A DNA stretch of 11,155 bases from contig DASUDX010000039.1 of assembly GCA_036275365.1 (NCBI GenBank), forward strand, positions 1 to 11,155, written 5' to 3'. The notes below the pieces were generated by a model. That model saw only the letters and a list, made by a program, of their open reading frames with translations. It made no database searches and was not told the origin of the DNA. The position numbers and the translations under genes are program-made. Position 1 is the stretch's first letter. Each line of letters begins with the position of its first letter. Origin of the DNA: DASUDX01 sp036275365. Lineage in GTDB: Bacteria > Pseudomonadota > Gammaproteobacteria > Nevskiales > Nevskiaceae. Shown here piece after piece: positions 1 through 8,072 of this stretch.

Positions 1-374
1 TGCTCGGCGCGGTCCATCAGCCCGGCCTTGACATAGTCCTGGGCCAGCTCGAACTCCACCGATTCCCGCGAGGCGGCATCCAGATCCGGCCGGGCCAGCA
101 GGGCCTCGTGAATCTTCAGCGCCCGGTCCACCTCCCCCCGCCGGCGGAACAGGGCGCCGAGGGTCAGATGCACCTCCACACTGCGCGAATCGGAAGCCGA
201 GGCGGACAGCAGCACGGCCAGGGTATCGTCCGGATCGGTCGCCGGCGGCGGTGCGCCGCCCGGGGCCCGGCGGGTCGCGGCCGGTTCCGGCGGCAGCCCG
301 CTGTTGCGGGCCAGATACCAGCCCAGCGCCGCCCCCAGGGGCAGCAGCAGCCAGGTCACCACGGTGTCGATCAC
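1..374 (-). CDS. lapB: LapB (YciM), lipopolysaccharide assembly protein B, N-terminal part, cut by window edge
   Basis: LapB is an inner-membrane-anchored tetratricopeptide (TPR) protein facing the cytoplasm. In E. coli it works with FtsH to control LpxC turnover and so lipopolysaccharide supply. The visible 124 codons give a single hydrophobic anchor at residues 5-22 ending in GWYLARNSG, like the GWYMGRR of E. coli LapB. They also contain the family hallmark VEVHLTLGALFRRRGEVDRA near residues 66-85 and a second TPR (ELAQDYVKAGLMDRAE) at the edge. The start is GTG at 374-372: it is the first start codon after the lapA stop and it yields the expected membrane anchor. Residues about 27-48 are a proline/alanine/arginine-rich stretch where E. 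coli has the first helix of a TPR. The Shine-Dalgarno sequence is weak (GAG seven bases upstream). The remaining TPRs and the rubredoxin-like C-terminus lie outside the window. The identification is confident. Confidence 0.93.
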   Translation of the reverse strand, partial: MIDTVVTWLLLPLGAALGWYLARNSGLPPEPAATRRAPGGAPPPATDPDDTLAVLLSASASDSRSVEVHLTLGALFRRRGEVDRALKIHEALLARPDLDAASRESVEFELAQDYVKAGLMDRAE

Positions 375-395
375 AGCGGCACTCGCGGCATCGGC

Positions 396-689
396 TCAGA
401 CGCTGTCACGGATCGGCAGATTGCGCAGCGTCCGCAGCTCGGCCTCGGCATCCCGCAGCTGGCGGTTGAGGCGACGGATCTCCCGCTTCAGGCCGAGGAT
501 GCGGGCCGAGCAGACGAGCAGGGTCAGCAGCACGGCCAGCGCGAACTCGCCCATCACCAGCGCCACCAGGGGGACCGTCACCGAACCAAACAGGTAGTCA
601 AAGGTGATCGGCTGGGCGTTGAAGTAGCCGATGGAGATGCCCAGACCCAGCATCAGCACCAGCAGAATCAGGGTCAGGATGCGCCACAT
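396..689 (-). CDS. lapA: LapA family inner-membrane protein (DUF1049)
   Basis: LapA is a small inner-membrane protein that associates with LapB and takes part in controlling lipopolysaccharide synthesis. The 97-residue product has two hydrophobic helices (about residues 4-23 and 39-65). They are joined by a short periplasmic loop with the family pattern NAQPITFDYLFGS. A charged, coiled-coil-like tail follows at about 66-90 (LKREIRRLNRQLRDAEAEL). This matches the E. coli protein in length and plan. The ATG at 689-687 lies two bases after the ihfB stop. A TTG two codons upstream (695-693) overlaps the ihfB stop and sits closer to a GAGG, so it is a possible alternative start. The gene is coupled to ihfB upstream. 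Its TGA stop is in the same reading frame as lapB, which begins 21 bases further on. Confidence 0.92.
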   Translation of the reverse strand: MWRILTLILLVLMLGLGISIGYFNAQPITFDYLFGSVTVPLVALVMGEFALAVLLTLLVCSARILGLKREIRRLNRQLRDAEAELRTLRNLPIRDSV

Positions 690-691
690 GA

Positions 692-994
692 TCAACCGGC
701 CTCGGTGGCGTCAGACCCGGGATTGACGCGTTCGCGCATCTCCTTGCCGGGTTTGAAATGGGGAACATGCTTGGCCGGAATCTGCACCGGTTCACCGGTC
801 TTGGGGTTGCGGCCGATCCGGCTGGGACGGTGATGCAGGGCGAAGCTGCCGAAGCCGCGGATCTCGACCCGGTCCTGCCGGGCCAGGGCCTGGCTGATCC
901 GGTCCAGCACCAGCTTGACCGCCAGTTCCACATCCTTCTGCATCAGGTGGGTCTGCTTGGCCGCGAGCCGCTCGATCAGTTCCGACTTGGTCAT
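692..994 (-). CDS. ihfB: Integration host factor subunit beta
   Basis: This is the beta subunit of the heterodimeric DNA-bending protein IHF, which shapes promoters, recombination sites and replication origins in the nucleoid. The 100-residue protein starts MTKSELIERLA, as in E. coli. The dimer-forming helices span residues 1-40, then come RGFGSFALHHR (46-56) and the DNA-intercalating arm GRNPKTGEP (61-69), where Pro64 is the residue that wedges into the minor groove. VPHFKPGKEMRERV (77-90) closes the fold. The frame stays open to 1057, but the extra residues have no homology and overlap the proposed promoter, so the ATG at 994 is chosen. The last ten residues go slightly beyond the E. coli length. 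The gene heads the unit ihfB-lapA-lapB, downstream of the rpsA terminator. Confidence 0.97.
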   Translation of the reverse strand: MTKSELIERLAAKQTHLMQKDVELAVKLVLDRISQALARQDRVEIRGFGSFALHHRPSRIGRNPKTGEPVQIPAKHVPHFKPGKEMRERVNPGSDATEAG

Positions 995-1028
995 GTGCCG
1001 CCTGCAGTCCCCAATGCAAGTGCTTGGC

Positions 1029-1057
1029 ACACTAAGGAAAACCGGCGTCTTTCGCAA
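1029..1057 (-). promoter_or_regulatory. Candidate sigma70-type promoter for ihfB-lapA-lapB
   Basis: Between the rpsA terminator and ihfB, the minus strand reads TTGCGA (1057-1052, four of six bases of the -35 consensus), a 17-base spacer, then TAGTGT (1034-1029, three of six of the -10 consensus). Spacing is ideal and the position, 35 bases before the ihfB start, is sensible. A promoter is expected here because a strong terminator separates ihfB from rpsA. The exact hexamers are a guess by eye. Confidence 0.35.
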
Positions 1058-1062
1058 GCAAT

Positions 1063-1085
1063 AAAAAGGGCGCCCGAAGGCGCCC
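1063..1085 (-). terminator. Rho-independent terminator of rpsA with UUCG tetraloop
   Basis: On the minus strand, 24 bases after the rpsA stop, a perfect 7-base-pair stem GGGCGCC/GGCGCCC (1085-1079 with 1074-1068) closes a TTCG loop and is followed at once by five T (1067-1063). The C(UUCG)G loop is the extra-stable tetraloop class. This should end the serC-to-rpsA transcripts and separate them from ihfB. Confidence 0.93.
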
Positions 1086-1108
1086 TCCTTGACTCCGCCG
1101 GAAACCGA

Positions 1109-2785
<1,677 letters not shown>

Positions 2786-2816
2786 TCAAAAGACTCACAA
2801 AACGCTTCTGCCAGAC

Positions 2817-2855
2817 CCGGAGCGGCAGTCGGTGGAATCGAAAGGCCGTCTCCGG
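2817..2855 (-). promoter_or_regulatory. Hairpin in rpsA 5' leader, possible autoregulatory element
   Basis: In the rpsA leader, 31 bases before the start codon, CCGGAG (2855-2850) pairs with CTCCGG (2822-2817). After one bulged A, CGGC (2848-2845) pairs with GCCG (2826-2823). This gives ten base pairs around an 18-base loop. Leader hairpins that present the S1 start site are known to mediate S1 autoregulation in E. coli. Equating this hairpin with that system is inference. Confidence 0.5.
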
Positions 2856-2896
2856 TTCGGCCCCTTACCGCATCGTCACTGGAAACTGAATGACGC

Positions 2897-2924
2897 AAAG
2901 CCCGCCGGCAGCGCCTGCCGCGGC
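2897..2924 (-). terminator. GC-rich hairpin just after cmk, weak terminator or attenuator candidate
   Basis: Three bases past the cmk stop, CGGCAG (2920-2915) pairs with CTGCCG (2911-2906) around a 3-base loop. An outer GCC/GGC pair (2924-2922 with 2902-2900) follows across a small internal loop, then TTT. The short T run argues for partial termination at most, or for RNA 3'-end protection or processing between cmk and rpsA. Confidence 0.35.
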
Positions 2925-2927
2925 TGT

Positions 2928-3602
2928 TCACCATCCCCGCTCGCGGAGAAGAACCTCAATCCGGTCCACGACTTGCTGGCGATCGAGCTGGCTGGAATCG
3001 ATCACCACCGCATCGGCAGCCGGCACCAGCGGCGCCACAGCGCGACGCCGGTCCCGTTCATCCCGCGCGCGAATTTCGGCGCACAGATCGGCAAATATAG
3101 CAGTCTGCCCGGCGCTGCTCAATTGGCGCTGGCGGCGGCGGGCGCGCTCCTCGGGGCTGGCATCGAGAAACAGCTTGAGGGCAGCGTCCGGAAACACCAC
3201 CGTGCCCATGTCCCGGCCATCGGCGATCAGGCCGGGCGGCTGACGAAAATCGCGCTGGCGCTGCAGCAGGGCCGAGCGGATCACCGGCGCCGCGGCAATC
3301 CGTGAAGCGAGCGCCCCGGTGCTCTCGCGGCGCAGCTCAGCGGTCCAGTCCTCGCCGCCGACCCGGATCCGTTCGTTTTCCTCATGATCGCCTTCGAAGA
3401 CGATCTCGAGCCCGGGGGCGAGTGCCGCCACCGCCTCGACCGCGGCCAGATCCAGGCCGCGCCGGTCGGCGGCCAGCGCCAGGATCCGGTACAGCGCGCC
3501 GCTATCCAGGCGCTGCCAGCCGAGCCGCTGGGCCAGCCAGCGCGACACCGTGCCCTTGCCGACCCCGCTGGGGCCGTCGACGGTAATGACGGGCGGCCTC
3601 AC
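2928..3602 (-). CDS. cmk: Cytidylate kinase (CMP/dCMP kinase)
   Basis: The enzyme phosphorylates CMP and dCMP with ATP in nucleotide salvage and mRNA-turnover recycling. The 224-residue protein shows the P-loop GPSGVGKGT (10-18), the CMP-binding DSGALYR (33-39), ADGRDMGTVVFPDA (127-140), and the lid and C-terminal motifs RDERDRRRAVAPL and AVVIDSS (180-204). Length is normal for the bacterial family. The start is GTG at 3602, overlapping the aroA stop as GTGA, with a purine-rich GGCGGG just before it. Translational coupling to aroA is therefore likely. cmk lying between aroA and rpsA is the conserved order in gammaproteobacteria. Confidence 0.97.
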   Translation of the reverse strand: MRPPVITVDGPSGVGKGTVSRWLAQRLGWQRLDSGALYRILALAADRRGLDLAAVEAVAALAPGLEIVFEGDHEENERIRVGGEDWTAELRRESTGALASRIAAAPVIRSALLQRQRDFRQPPGLIADGRDMGTVVFPDAALKLFLDASPEERARRRQRQLSSAGQTAIFADLCAEIRARDERDRRRAVAPLVPAADAVVIDSSQLDRQQVVDRIEVLLRERGW

Positions 3603-4927
3603 CCCGCCTGCTCGCGGATGCCCAGTCCAGCCTGGGCGGCCAGGCTGGCAAATCCCGGGAACGAGGTGTTGACATTGGCCACATCGCGGATCCGGATCTC
3701 CCCCTGCGCGCGCAGGGCCGCCATGGCAAAGGACATCGCCACCCGATGATCGCCGCGGGAATCGATCTCCCCGCTGCCCAGCGTGCCGCCCCGGATCACC
3801 GCGCCATCGGGCCGCGCCTGCGCCTCGATACCCAGGGCACTCAGGCCGTCCACCATGCTCTGGATCCGGTCGGACTCCTTGACCCGCAGCTCCTCGGCAC
3901 CGCTGACCGTGGTCACCCCGTCGGCGCAGGCAGCGGCGATGAACAGGGCCGGGAACTCGTCGATGGCCGCCGCCACCAGCTCGCGGCCGATCTCGATGCC
4001 TCGCAGGCGCCCGCCGCGCACGGTCAGATCGGCCACCGGCTCGCCCCCGAAGTCGCGCGGATTCTCCAGCTCGATCTCCGCCCCCATCCGCTGCAAGATC
4101 TGGATGATCCCGGTGCGGGTCGGATTCACCCCCACCTCCAGCAGCCGCAGCCGGGCGCCCGGGGTGATCGCCGTGCCGACCAGGAAGAAGGCCGCCGAGG
4201 AGATGTCGGCCGGCACCTTGACGTTGGCCGCGCGCAGCAGCTGGCCGCCGGCGATGCGGGCGCGGCCCGGCTGGGCGTCGATGCGCACACCGAAGGTGCG
4301 CAGCATGCGCTCGGTGTGATCGCGCGAGGGCTCGGGTTCGCTGACCGCGGTGATCCCCTCGGCATACAGGCCGGCGAGCAGGATGCTGGACTTGACCTGG
4401 GCGCTGGCCACCGGCGAGCGGTAGTCGATGCCCTGCAGGGCCAGTACCGGGTCGATGCGCAGCGGCGCCTTGCCGTCCTGGCTGGCGATGCGGGCTCCCA
4501 TCTGGGTCAGCGGGTCGATCACCCGCCGCATCGGCCGGTTGGACAGCGAGGCGTCACCGATCAGCCGGGTCGAGAAGGTCTGCCCCGCCATCAGCCCGCA
4601 CATCAGGCGCATGGCGGTACCGGAGTTGCCCATGTCCAGCTCGACCGGCTGCGGGGTGAGCGCCCGCAGCGCGTACTGGCCGACGCCGTGCACCCGCAGC
4701 TCGGTCGGACCGACCTGGTCGATGCGCACGCCCATGCGCTGAAAGGCGCGCATGGTGCACAGGCAGTCCTCGCCGGCGAGGAAGCCCTGGATGTAGCTGC
4801 TGCCCTTGGCGAGCGAGGCCAGCATCACCGCCCGGTGGGAGATCGACTTGTCCCCGGGCACCCGCAGGGTGCCGGAGAGACCGCCTCCGGGGCGAACCCG
4901 GTAGTCGAGGCGTCGGGAGCTGCTCAT
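3599..4927 (-). CDS. aroA: 3-phosphoshikimate 1-carboxyvinyltransferase (EPSP synthase), class II-like
   Basis: The enzyme joins phosphoenolpyruvate to shikimate 3-phosphate in the sixth step of the shikimate pathway, in the cytosol. The 442 residues contain PGDKSISHR (24-32), GNSGTAMRL (100-108), GDASLSNRPM (124-133), SAQVK (175-179), RDHTE (202-206), NPTR (268-271), the catalytic acid in DEFP (323-326), EELRVKESDR (345-354) and GDHRVAM (392-398). GDKS, SAQ-K, R-HTE and NPTR are the four signatures used to define class II EPSP synthases (Agrobacterium CP4, Pseudomonas). The residue that is alanine in CP4 (Ala100) is glycine here (Gly103), as in sensitive enzymes. The ATG at 4927 follows tyrA by 27 bases in the same frame. 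The Shine-Dalgarno sequence is weak (AGG 12 bases away), so coupling to tyrA is likely. Confidence 0.98.
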   Translation of the reverse strand: MSSSRRLDYRVRPGGGLSGTLRVPGDKSISHRAVMLASLAKGSSYIQGFLAGEDCLCTMRAFQRMGVRIDQVGPTELRVHGVGQYALRALTPQPVELDMGNSGTAMRLMCGLMAGQTFSTRLIGDASLSNRPMRRVIDPLTQMGARIASQDGKAPLRIDPVLALQGIDYRSPVASAQVKSSILLAGLYAEGITAVSEPEPSRDHTERMLRTFGVRIDAQPGRARIAGGQLLRAANVKVPADISSAAFFLVGTAITPGARLRLLEVGVNPTRTGIIQILQRMGAEIELENPRDFGGEPVADLTVRGGRLRGIEIGRELVAAAIDEFPALFIAAACADGVTTVSGAEELRVKESDRIQSMVDGLSALGIEAQARPDGAVIRGGTLGSGEIDSRGDHRVAMSFAMAALRAQGEIRIRDVANVNTSFPGFASLAAQAGLGIREQAG

Positions 4928-4954
4928 GACGGTTGCTTGCCTGTCTTCACGTTC

Positions 4955-5824
4955 TTATTCGATGGAGCCGAGATAGCGCTCACGGGCCTGGCGGGCGCTT
5001 TCAAAGCGCTGCTCCAGCGCGCCCCAGCGCCCCTCGCGGATCTCGCTCTGCACCGCCTCGAGCACGCCGATCTGCCGCGCCAGCAGGCGCGAGACCTCGT
5101 CGCGATTGGCGCGGACGATGTCGTGCCACATCCGCGGCGAGCTCGACGCGATCCGGGTGAAATCGCGGAAACCACCGCCTGCATTGGAAAAAATGTCCTG
5201 CTCGCGGTCAAGCTCGGTCAGCATGGCGACAAAGGCATAGGCCAGCACATGGGGCAGATGCGAGGTGGCGGCGAAGATGGCGTCGTGGCGGGCGGCGTCC
5301 ATCTCCACCACCCGGGCGCCGGTCAGACCCCACAGCCGGTGCACCTGCGCCAGCGCCTGCGGATCCTGCCCGGCATGCGGGGTGAGCACCACCCGCTTGC
5401 CCCGGAACAGATCCGCCTGCGAGGCCTCCACCCCGCTTTTTTCGGTGCCGGCAATCGGATGGCCGGCCACGAACCGCGGCAGCAACCGGCCGAAGCCGGC
5501 GGCGACATCGGCGAGGACCGACTGCTTGGTGCTGCCGACATCGGTAAGCACCGCCCGCTCGGCCAGTGCCGGACGAATGGCGGCCAGGGCGTCGGCCGTG
5601 CGCAGCACCGGCACCGCCAGCACCACCACGGCCGCGTTCCGCACGGCCTCGGCGGCGCTCTCGCAGACCCGATCGACCACGCCCAGCGCCAGCGCCGCGG
5701 CAGCCCGCGCCGGATCCGGGTCGAACGCCTGGATCTCCCGGGCCATGGCCGTGCCGCGCAGCGCGCGGGCCAGCGAGCCGCCGATCAAGCCCAGGCCGAT
5801 GACGGCCAGCCGGCCCTCGATCAA
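4955..5824 (-). CDS. tyrA: Prephenate (or arogenate) dehydrogenase
   Basis: The enzyme oxidises and decarboxylates prephenate to 4-hydroxyphenylpyruvate (or arogenate to tyrosine) in tyrosine synthesis. Counting from the start chosen here, the protein has 289 residues. They include the dinucleotide-binding GLGLIGGS (10-17) with an acidic residue after strand 2 (FDPD, 34-37, favouring NAD), DVGSTK (95-100), HPIAGTEKSGV (122-132), ATSHLPH (186-192) and NAGGGFRDFTRIA (214-226). It is a stand-alone TyrA with no chorismate mutase or ACT domain. I favour TTG at 5824-5822, which overlaps the hisC stop as TTGA and has GGAG (5836-5833) eight bases upstream. GTG at 5833 would add three residues but would lie inside that GGAG. 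Whether it uses prephenate, arogenate or both cannot be read from the sequence. Confidence 0.95.
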   Translation of the reverse strand: MIEGRLAVIGLGLIGGSLARALRGTAMAREIQAFDPDPARAAAALALGVVDRVCESAAEAVRNAAVVVLAVPVLRTADALAAIRPALAERAVLTDVGSTKQSVLADVAAGFGRLLPRFVAGHPIAGTEKSGVEASQADLFRGKRVVLTPHAGQDPQALAQVHRLWGLTGARVVEMDAARHDAIFAATSHLPHVLAYAFVAMLTELDREQDIFSNAGGGFRDFTRIASSSPRMWHDIVRANRDEVSRLLARQIGVLEAVQSEIREGRWGALEQRFESARQARERYLGSIE

Positions 5825-6951
5825 GCCAGGCACTCCGGCAGAACGGCGAGCAGACGGTCGTTCTGCGCCGGGGTGCCGATGGTGATGCGCAGGAAGTTCG
5901 GCATCTCATAGCTGGCCATCGGCCGCACGATGATGCCGCGCTCCAGCAGCTTCTGATGGATGGGCGCGGCCACCCGGCCGAAATCCACCGCCAGGAAGTT
6001 GGCCTGGGAGGGCAGGCAGCGCAGGCCCAGCTGCGTCAGTGCCGCCACCATCCGCGTGCGTTCCCGGGTGTTGAGGGCCACCGAGGCGCGCACATGGTCC
6101 TGGTCGGCCAGCGCCGCCTCGGCCGCCACCAGCGCCAGGCTGTTGTTGTTGAAGGGCTGACGGACCCGGTTCATCAGATCGGCGACGGCCACGCTGGAGA
6201 GCCCGTAGCCGGCGCGCAGGCTGGCCAGCCCGTAGGTCTTCGAGAAGGTGTGGGTGACCACCAGATTGGGATAGCGCTCCAGCCAGGCGCGCACCGGGCC
6301 ACGGTCGGCCGGATCGAGATACTCCCAGTAGGCCTCGTCGAGGATCACCAGCACATGCGGGGGCACGAAATCGAGAAAGGCCTCGATCTCGGCGGCCGGC
6401 AGCCAGGTCCCGGTCGGGTTGTTGGGGTTGGCGATGAACACCAGGCTGATGTCCTCGCGCCAGTGCCGGCGGAAGCCCGCCAGGTCATGGCCATAGGCCA
6501 TCGGATGCTCTGGCGGCAGGGCCGGCACCACCACACTCTCGGCGTTCTGCGCCTGGGTGACGATGGGATAGACCGCGAAGGCGTGGCGGGAGAACATCGC
6601 GCTGCGCCCGGGGCCCAGGTAGATGCGGCCAAGGAACTCCAGCAGATCGTTGGACCCGTTGCCGAGGGTGATGCGCTCGGGCTCGATGCCATGCATCTCC
6701 GCCAGCCGCGCCTTCAGGCGAAAGCCGCCGCCGTCCGGGTACAGCGCCAGATCGGTATCGGCCACGAACCGCGCCACCGCTTCCCGCACCCGCGGGCTGG
6801 GACCCAGCGGATTCTCGTTGGAGGCGAGCTTGATGGCATCGACGATGCCGAGTCGGCGCTGCAGCTCGTCCAGCGGCATGCCGGGCTTGTAGGGCTCCAG
6901 CCGGAGAATCCCGGGCAGGGCGTTGCGGGTCAGGGGCGTCATGGCGGTCAC
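5821..6951 (-). CDS. hisC: HisC-family aminotransferase (histidinol-phosphate / aromatic)
   Basis: This is a class I/II pyridoxal-phosphate aminotransferase. HisC proteins convert imidazole-acetol phosphate to histidinol phosphate, and copies beside pheA and tyrA often also transaminate phenylpyruvate, 4-hydroxyphenylpyruvate or prephenate. The 376 residues include LASNENPLGPSP (42-53), LGNGSNDLLEFLGR (96-109), ANPNNPTGT (174-182), LDEAYWEY (204-211), the Schiff-base lysine in TFSKTYGLASLRAGYG (Lys238), and FLRITIGT near the C-terminus. The GTG at 6951 overlaps the pheA stop as GTGA and has AGG seven bases upstream. An ATG three codons later (6942) is possible. Location between pheA and tyrA suggests an aromatic role, like the Pseudomonas HisC2/HisHb. 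Whether the genome holds another hisC in a histidine operon cannot be seen here. Confidence 0.93.
   Translation of the reverse strand: MTAMTPLTRNALPGILRLEPYKPGMPLDELQRRLGIVDAIKLASNENPLGPSPRVREAVARFVADTDLALYPDGGGFRLKARLAEMHGIEPERITLGNGSNDLLEFLGRIYLGPGRSAMFSRHAFAVYPIVTQAQNAESVVVPALPPEHPMAYGHDLAGFRRHWREDISLVFIANPNNPTGTWLPAAEIEAFLDFVPPHVLVILDEAYWEYLDPADRGPVRAWLERYPNLVVTHTFSKTYGLASLRAGYGLSSVAVADLMNRVRQPFNNNSLALVAAEAALADQDHVRASVALNTRERTRMVAALTQLGLRCLPSQANFLAVDFGRVAAPIHQKLLERGIIVRPMASYEMPNFLRITIGTPAQNDRLLAVLPECLA
5833..5836 (-). promoter_or_regulatory. Ribosome binding site that decides the tyrA start
   Basis: GGAG on the minus strand lies eight bases before TTG (5824-5822) inside the end of hisC. 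The alternative GTG start (5833-5831) shares its first base with this GGAG and has no Shine-Dalgarno sequence of its own. Confidence 0.6.
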
Positions 6952-8045
6952 AGCACGGCCTGTGGATAGGAGCCGAGGATCTTGAAGAAGGCCGCGTCGG
7001 CTTTCACGGCATCCAGTGCGGCCTTCACCACCGGGTCCTGGGCATGGCCGGCGAGATCGACGAAGAAGAAGTAGTCGGTCACCGGTGCCCCCTTCATCGG
7101 CCGCGATTCGATGCGGGTGAGGTCGAGCCCGGCGCTGGCGAAGGGCTGCAGCAGGCGGAACAGGGCCCCGGGCTGGTTGCGGTGGGCGGAGAGCACCACC
7201 GAGGTCAGATCGCGACCGGTGCGACCCGGGTCCTGCTTGCCCACCACCAGGAAGCGGGTGGTGTTGCTGGGGTCATCCTCGATGTTGCTGGCGAGGATCT
7301 GCAACTCGTTCAGACGAGCCGCCTGCAGGCTGGCGATGGCCGCCACGCCAGCGCCCTGCTCGCGGGCCAGCTGGGCGGCCGCCCCGTTGCTGGAGACCGT
7401 CTCGCGTTCGGCGCGCGGCAGCCGCGCGTCCAGCCATTTGCGGCACTGGGCGAACGACTGCGCATGGGCATAGACCTTGCGCACCCCGTCCAGGGCCGGC
7501 TCGGTTGACAGCAGGTGGTGGTGCACCGGCAAGGTCACCTCGCCACAGATGCGCAGGGTGGTGTGGACCAGCGCGTCCAGCGTGTTGGAGACCACTCCGC
7601 CGATGGAGTTCTCCACCGGCACCACCCCGTAGTCGGCAGCCCCCGATTCGACATCGCGGAAGATCTCGTCGATCGCCGCCAGCGGCCGGGCCCGCACCGC
7701 ATCGCCGAAATGCTTGAGCACCGCCGCCTGGGTGTAGGTGCCTTCGGGTCCGAGGTAGGCGATGGTGAGCGGCGACTCCAGCGACAGGCAGGCGCTCATG
7801 ATCTCGCGCATCAGCCGGGCGATGGTCTCGTCGGTCAGCGGGCCGCCGTCCGGGCCCTGGTTGCGGGCGATGGCACGGGTCAGCACCTCGGCCTCGCGGG
7901 CCGGCCGGTAGTGATCGCCGGTGGCACCGTCACGCAGCTTGATCTGGGCGACCTCCTGGGCGATCCGCGCGCGACGGGAGATCAGCGCCTGGATCTGTTC
8001 GTCGAGGGCGTCGATGCGCTCACGCGCCTGGGCGAGGGTCAGCAT
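6948..8045 (-). CDS. pheA: Bifunctional chorismate mutase / prephenate dehydratase (P-protein)
   Basis: It turns chorismate into prephenate and then phenylpyruvate, the committed route to phenylalanine. The 365 residues divide into an AroQ-type chorismate mutase (1-88: RIDALDEQIQALISRRARIAQEV, with YRPAREAEVL), a prephenate dehydratase (93-270: IAYLGPEGTYTQAA, VPVENSIGG, and the catalytic TRF at 263-265) and a C-terminal ACT domain (281-357: GALFRLLQPFASAGLDLTRIESRP). The ACT domain normally gives feedback inhibition by phenylalanine, and its ESRP motif is present. The ATG at 8045 is preceded by CCCCCTCCACCGGCCC, so there is no Shine-Dalgarno sequence. The 78-base gap before it holds hairpins and a TATACT. 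I see no phenylalanine-rich leader peptide. The stop overlaps hisC. Confidence 0.98.
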   Translation of the reverse strand: MLTLAQARERIDALDEQIQALISRRARIAQEVAQIKLRDGATGDHYRPAREAEVLTRAIARNQGPDGGPLTDETIARLMREIMSACLSLESPLTIAYLGPEGTYTQAAVLKHFGDAVRARPLAAIDEIFRDVESGAADYGVVPVENSIGGVVSNTLDALVHTTLRICGEVTLPVHHHLLSTEPALDGVRKVYAHAQSFAQCRKWLDARLPRAERETVSSNGAAAQLAREQGAGVAAIASLQAARLNELQILASNIEDDPSNTTRFLVVGKQDPGRTGRDLTSVVLSAHRNQPGALFRLLQPFASAGLDLTRIESRPMKGAPVTDYFFFVDLAGHAQDPVVKAALDAVKADAAFFKILGSYPQAVL

Positions 8046-8053
8046 GGGCCGGT

Positions 8054-8066
8054 GGAGGGGGCATCA
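8054..8066. repeat. Short direct repeat, copy 1, before pheA
   Basis: The plus-strand sequence GGAGGGGGCATCA lies nine bases upstream of the pheA start. It repeats the sequence directly after serC (9386-9397) with one extra G; both copies are followed by G. The two copies bracket serA. Only ten bases match without a gap, so chance is possible. Confidence 0.35.
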
Positions 8067-8072
8067 GGGCGG

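Noticed and set aside
995..1057. N-terminal extension of IhfB by 21 residues.
   Set aside because: IHF beta proteins start at MTKSELIERL. The extension has no homology and would cover the proposed promoter.
3746..5911. A 721-codon open frame on the plus strand, opposite aroA and tyrA.
   Set aside because: It is the shadow of two conserved genes; composition is Gly/Ala/His/Arg/Gln-rich with no recognisable domain.
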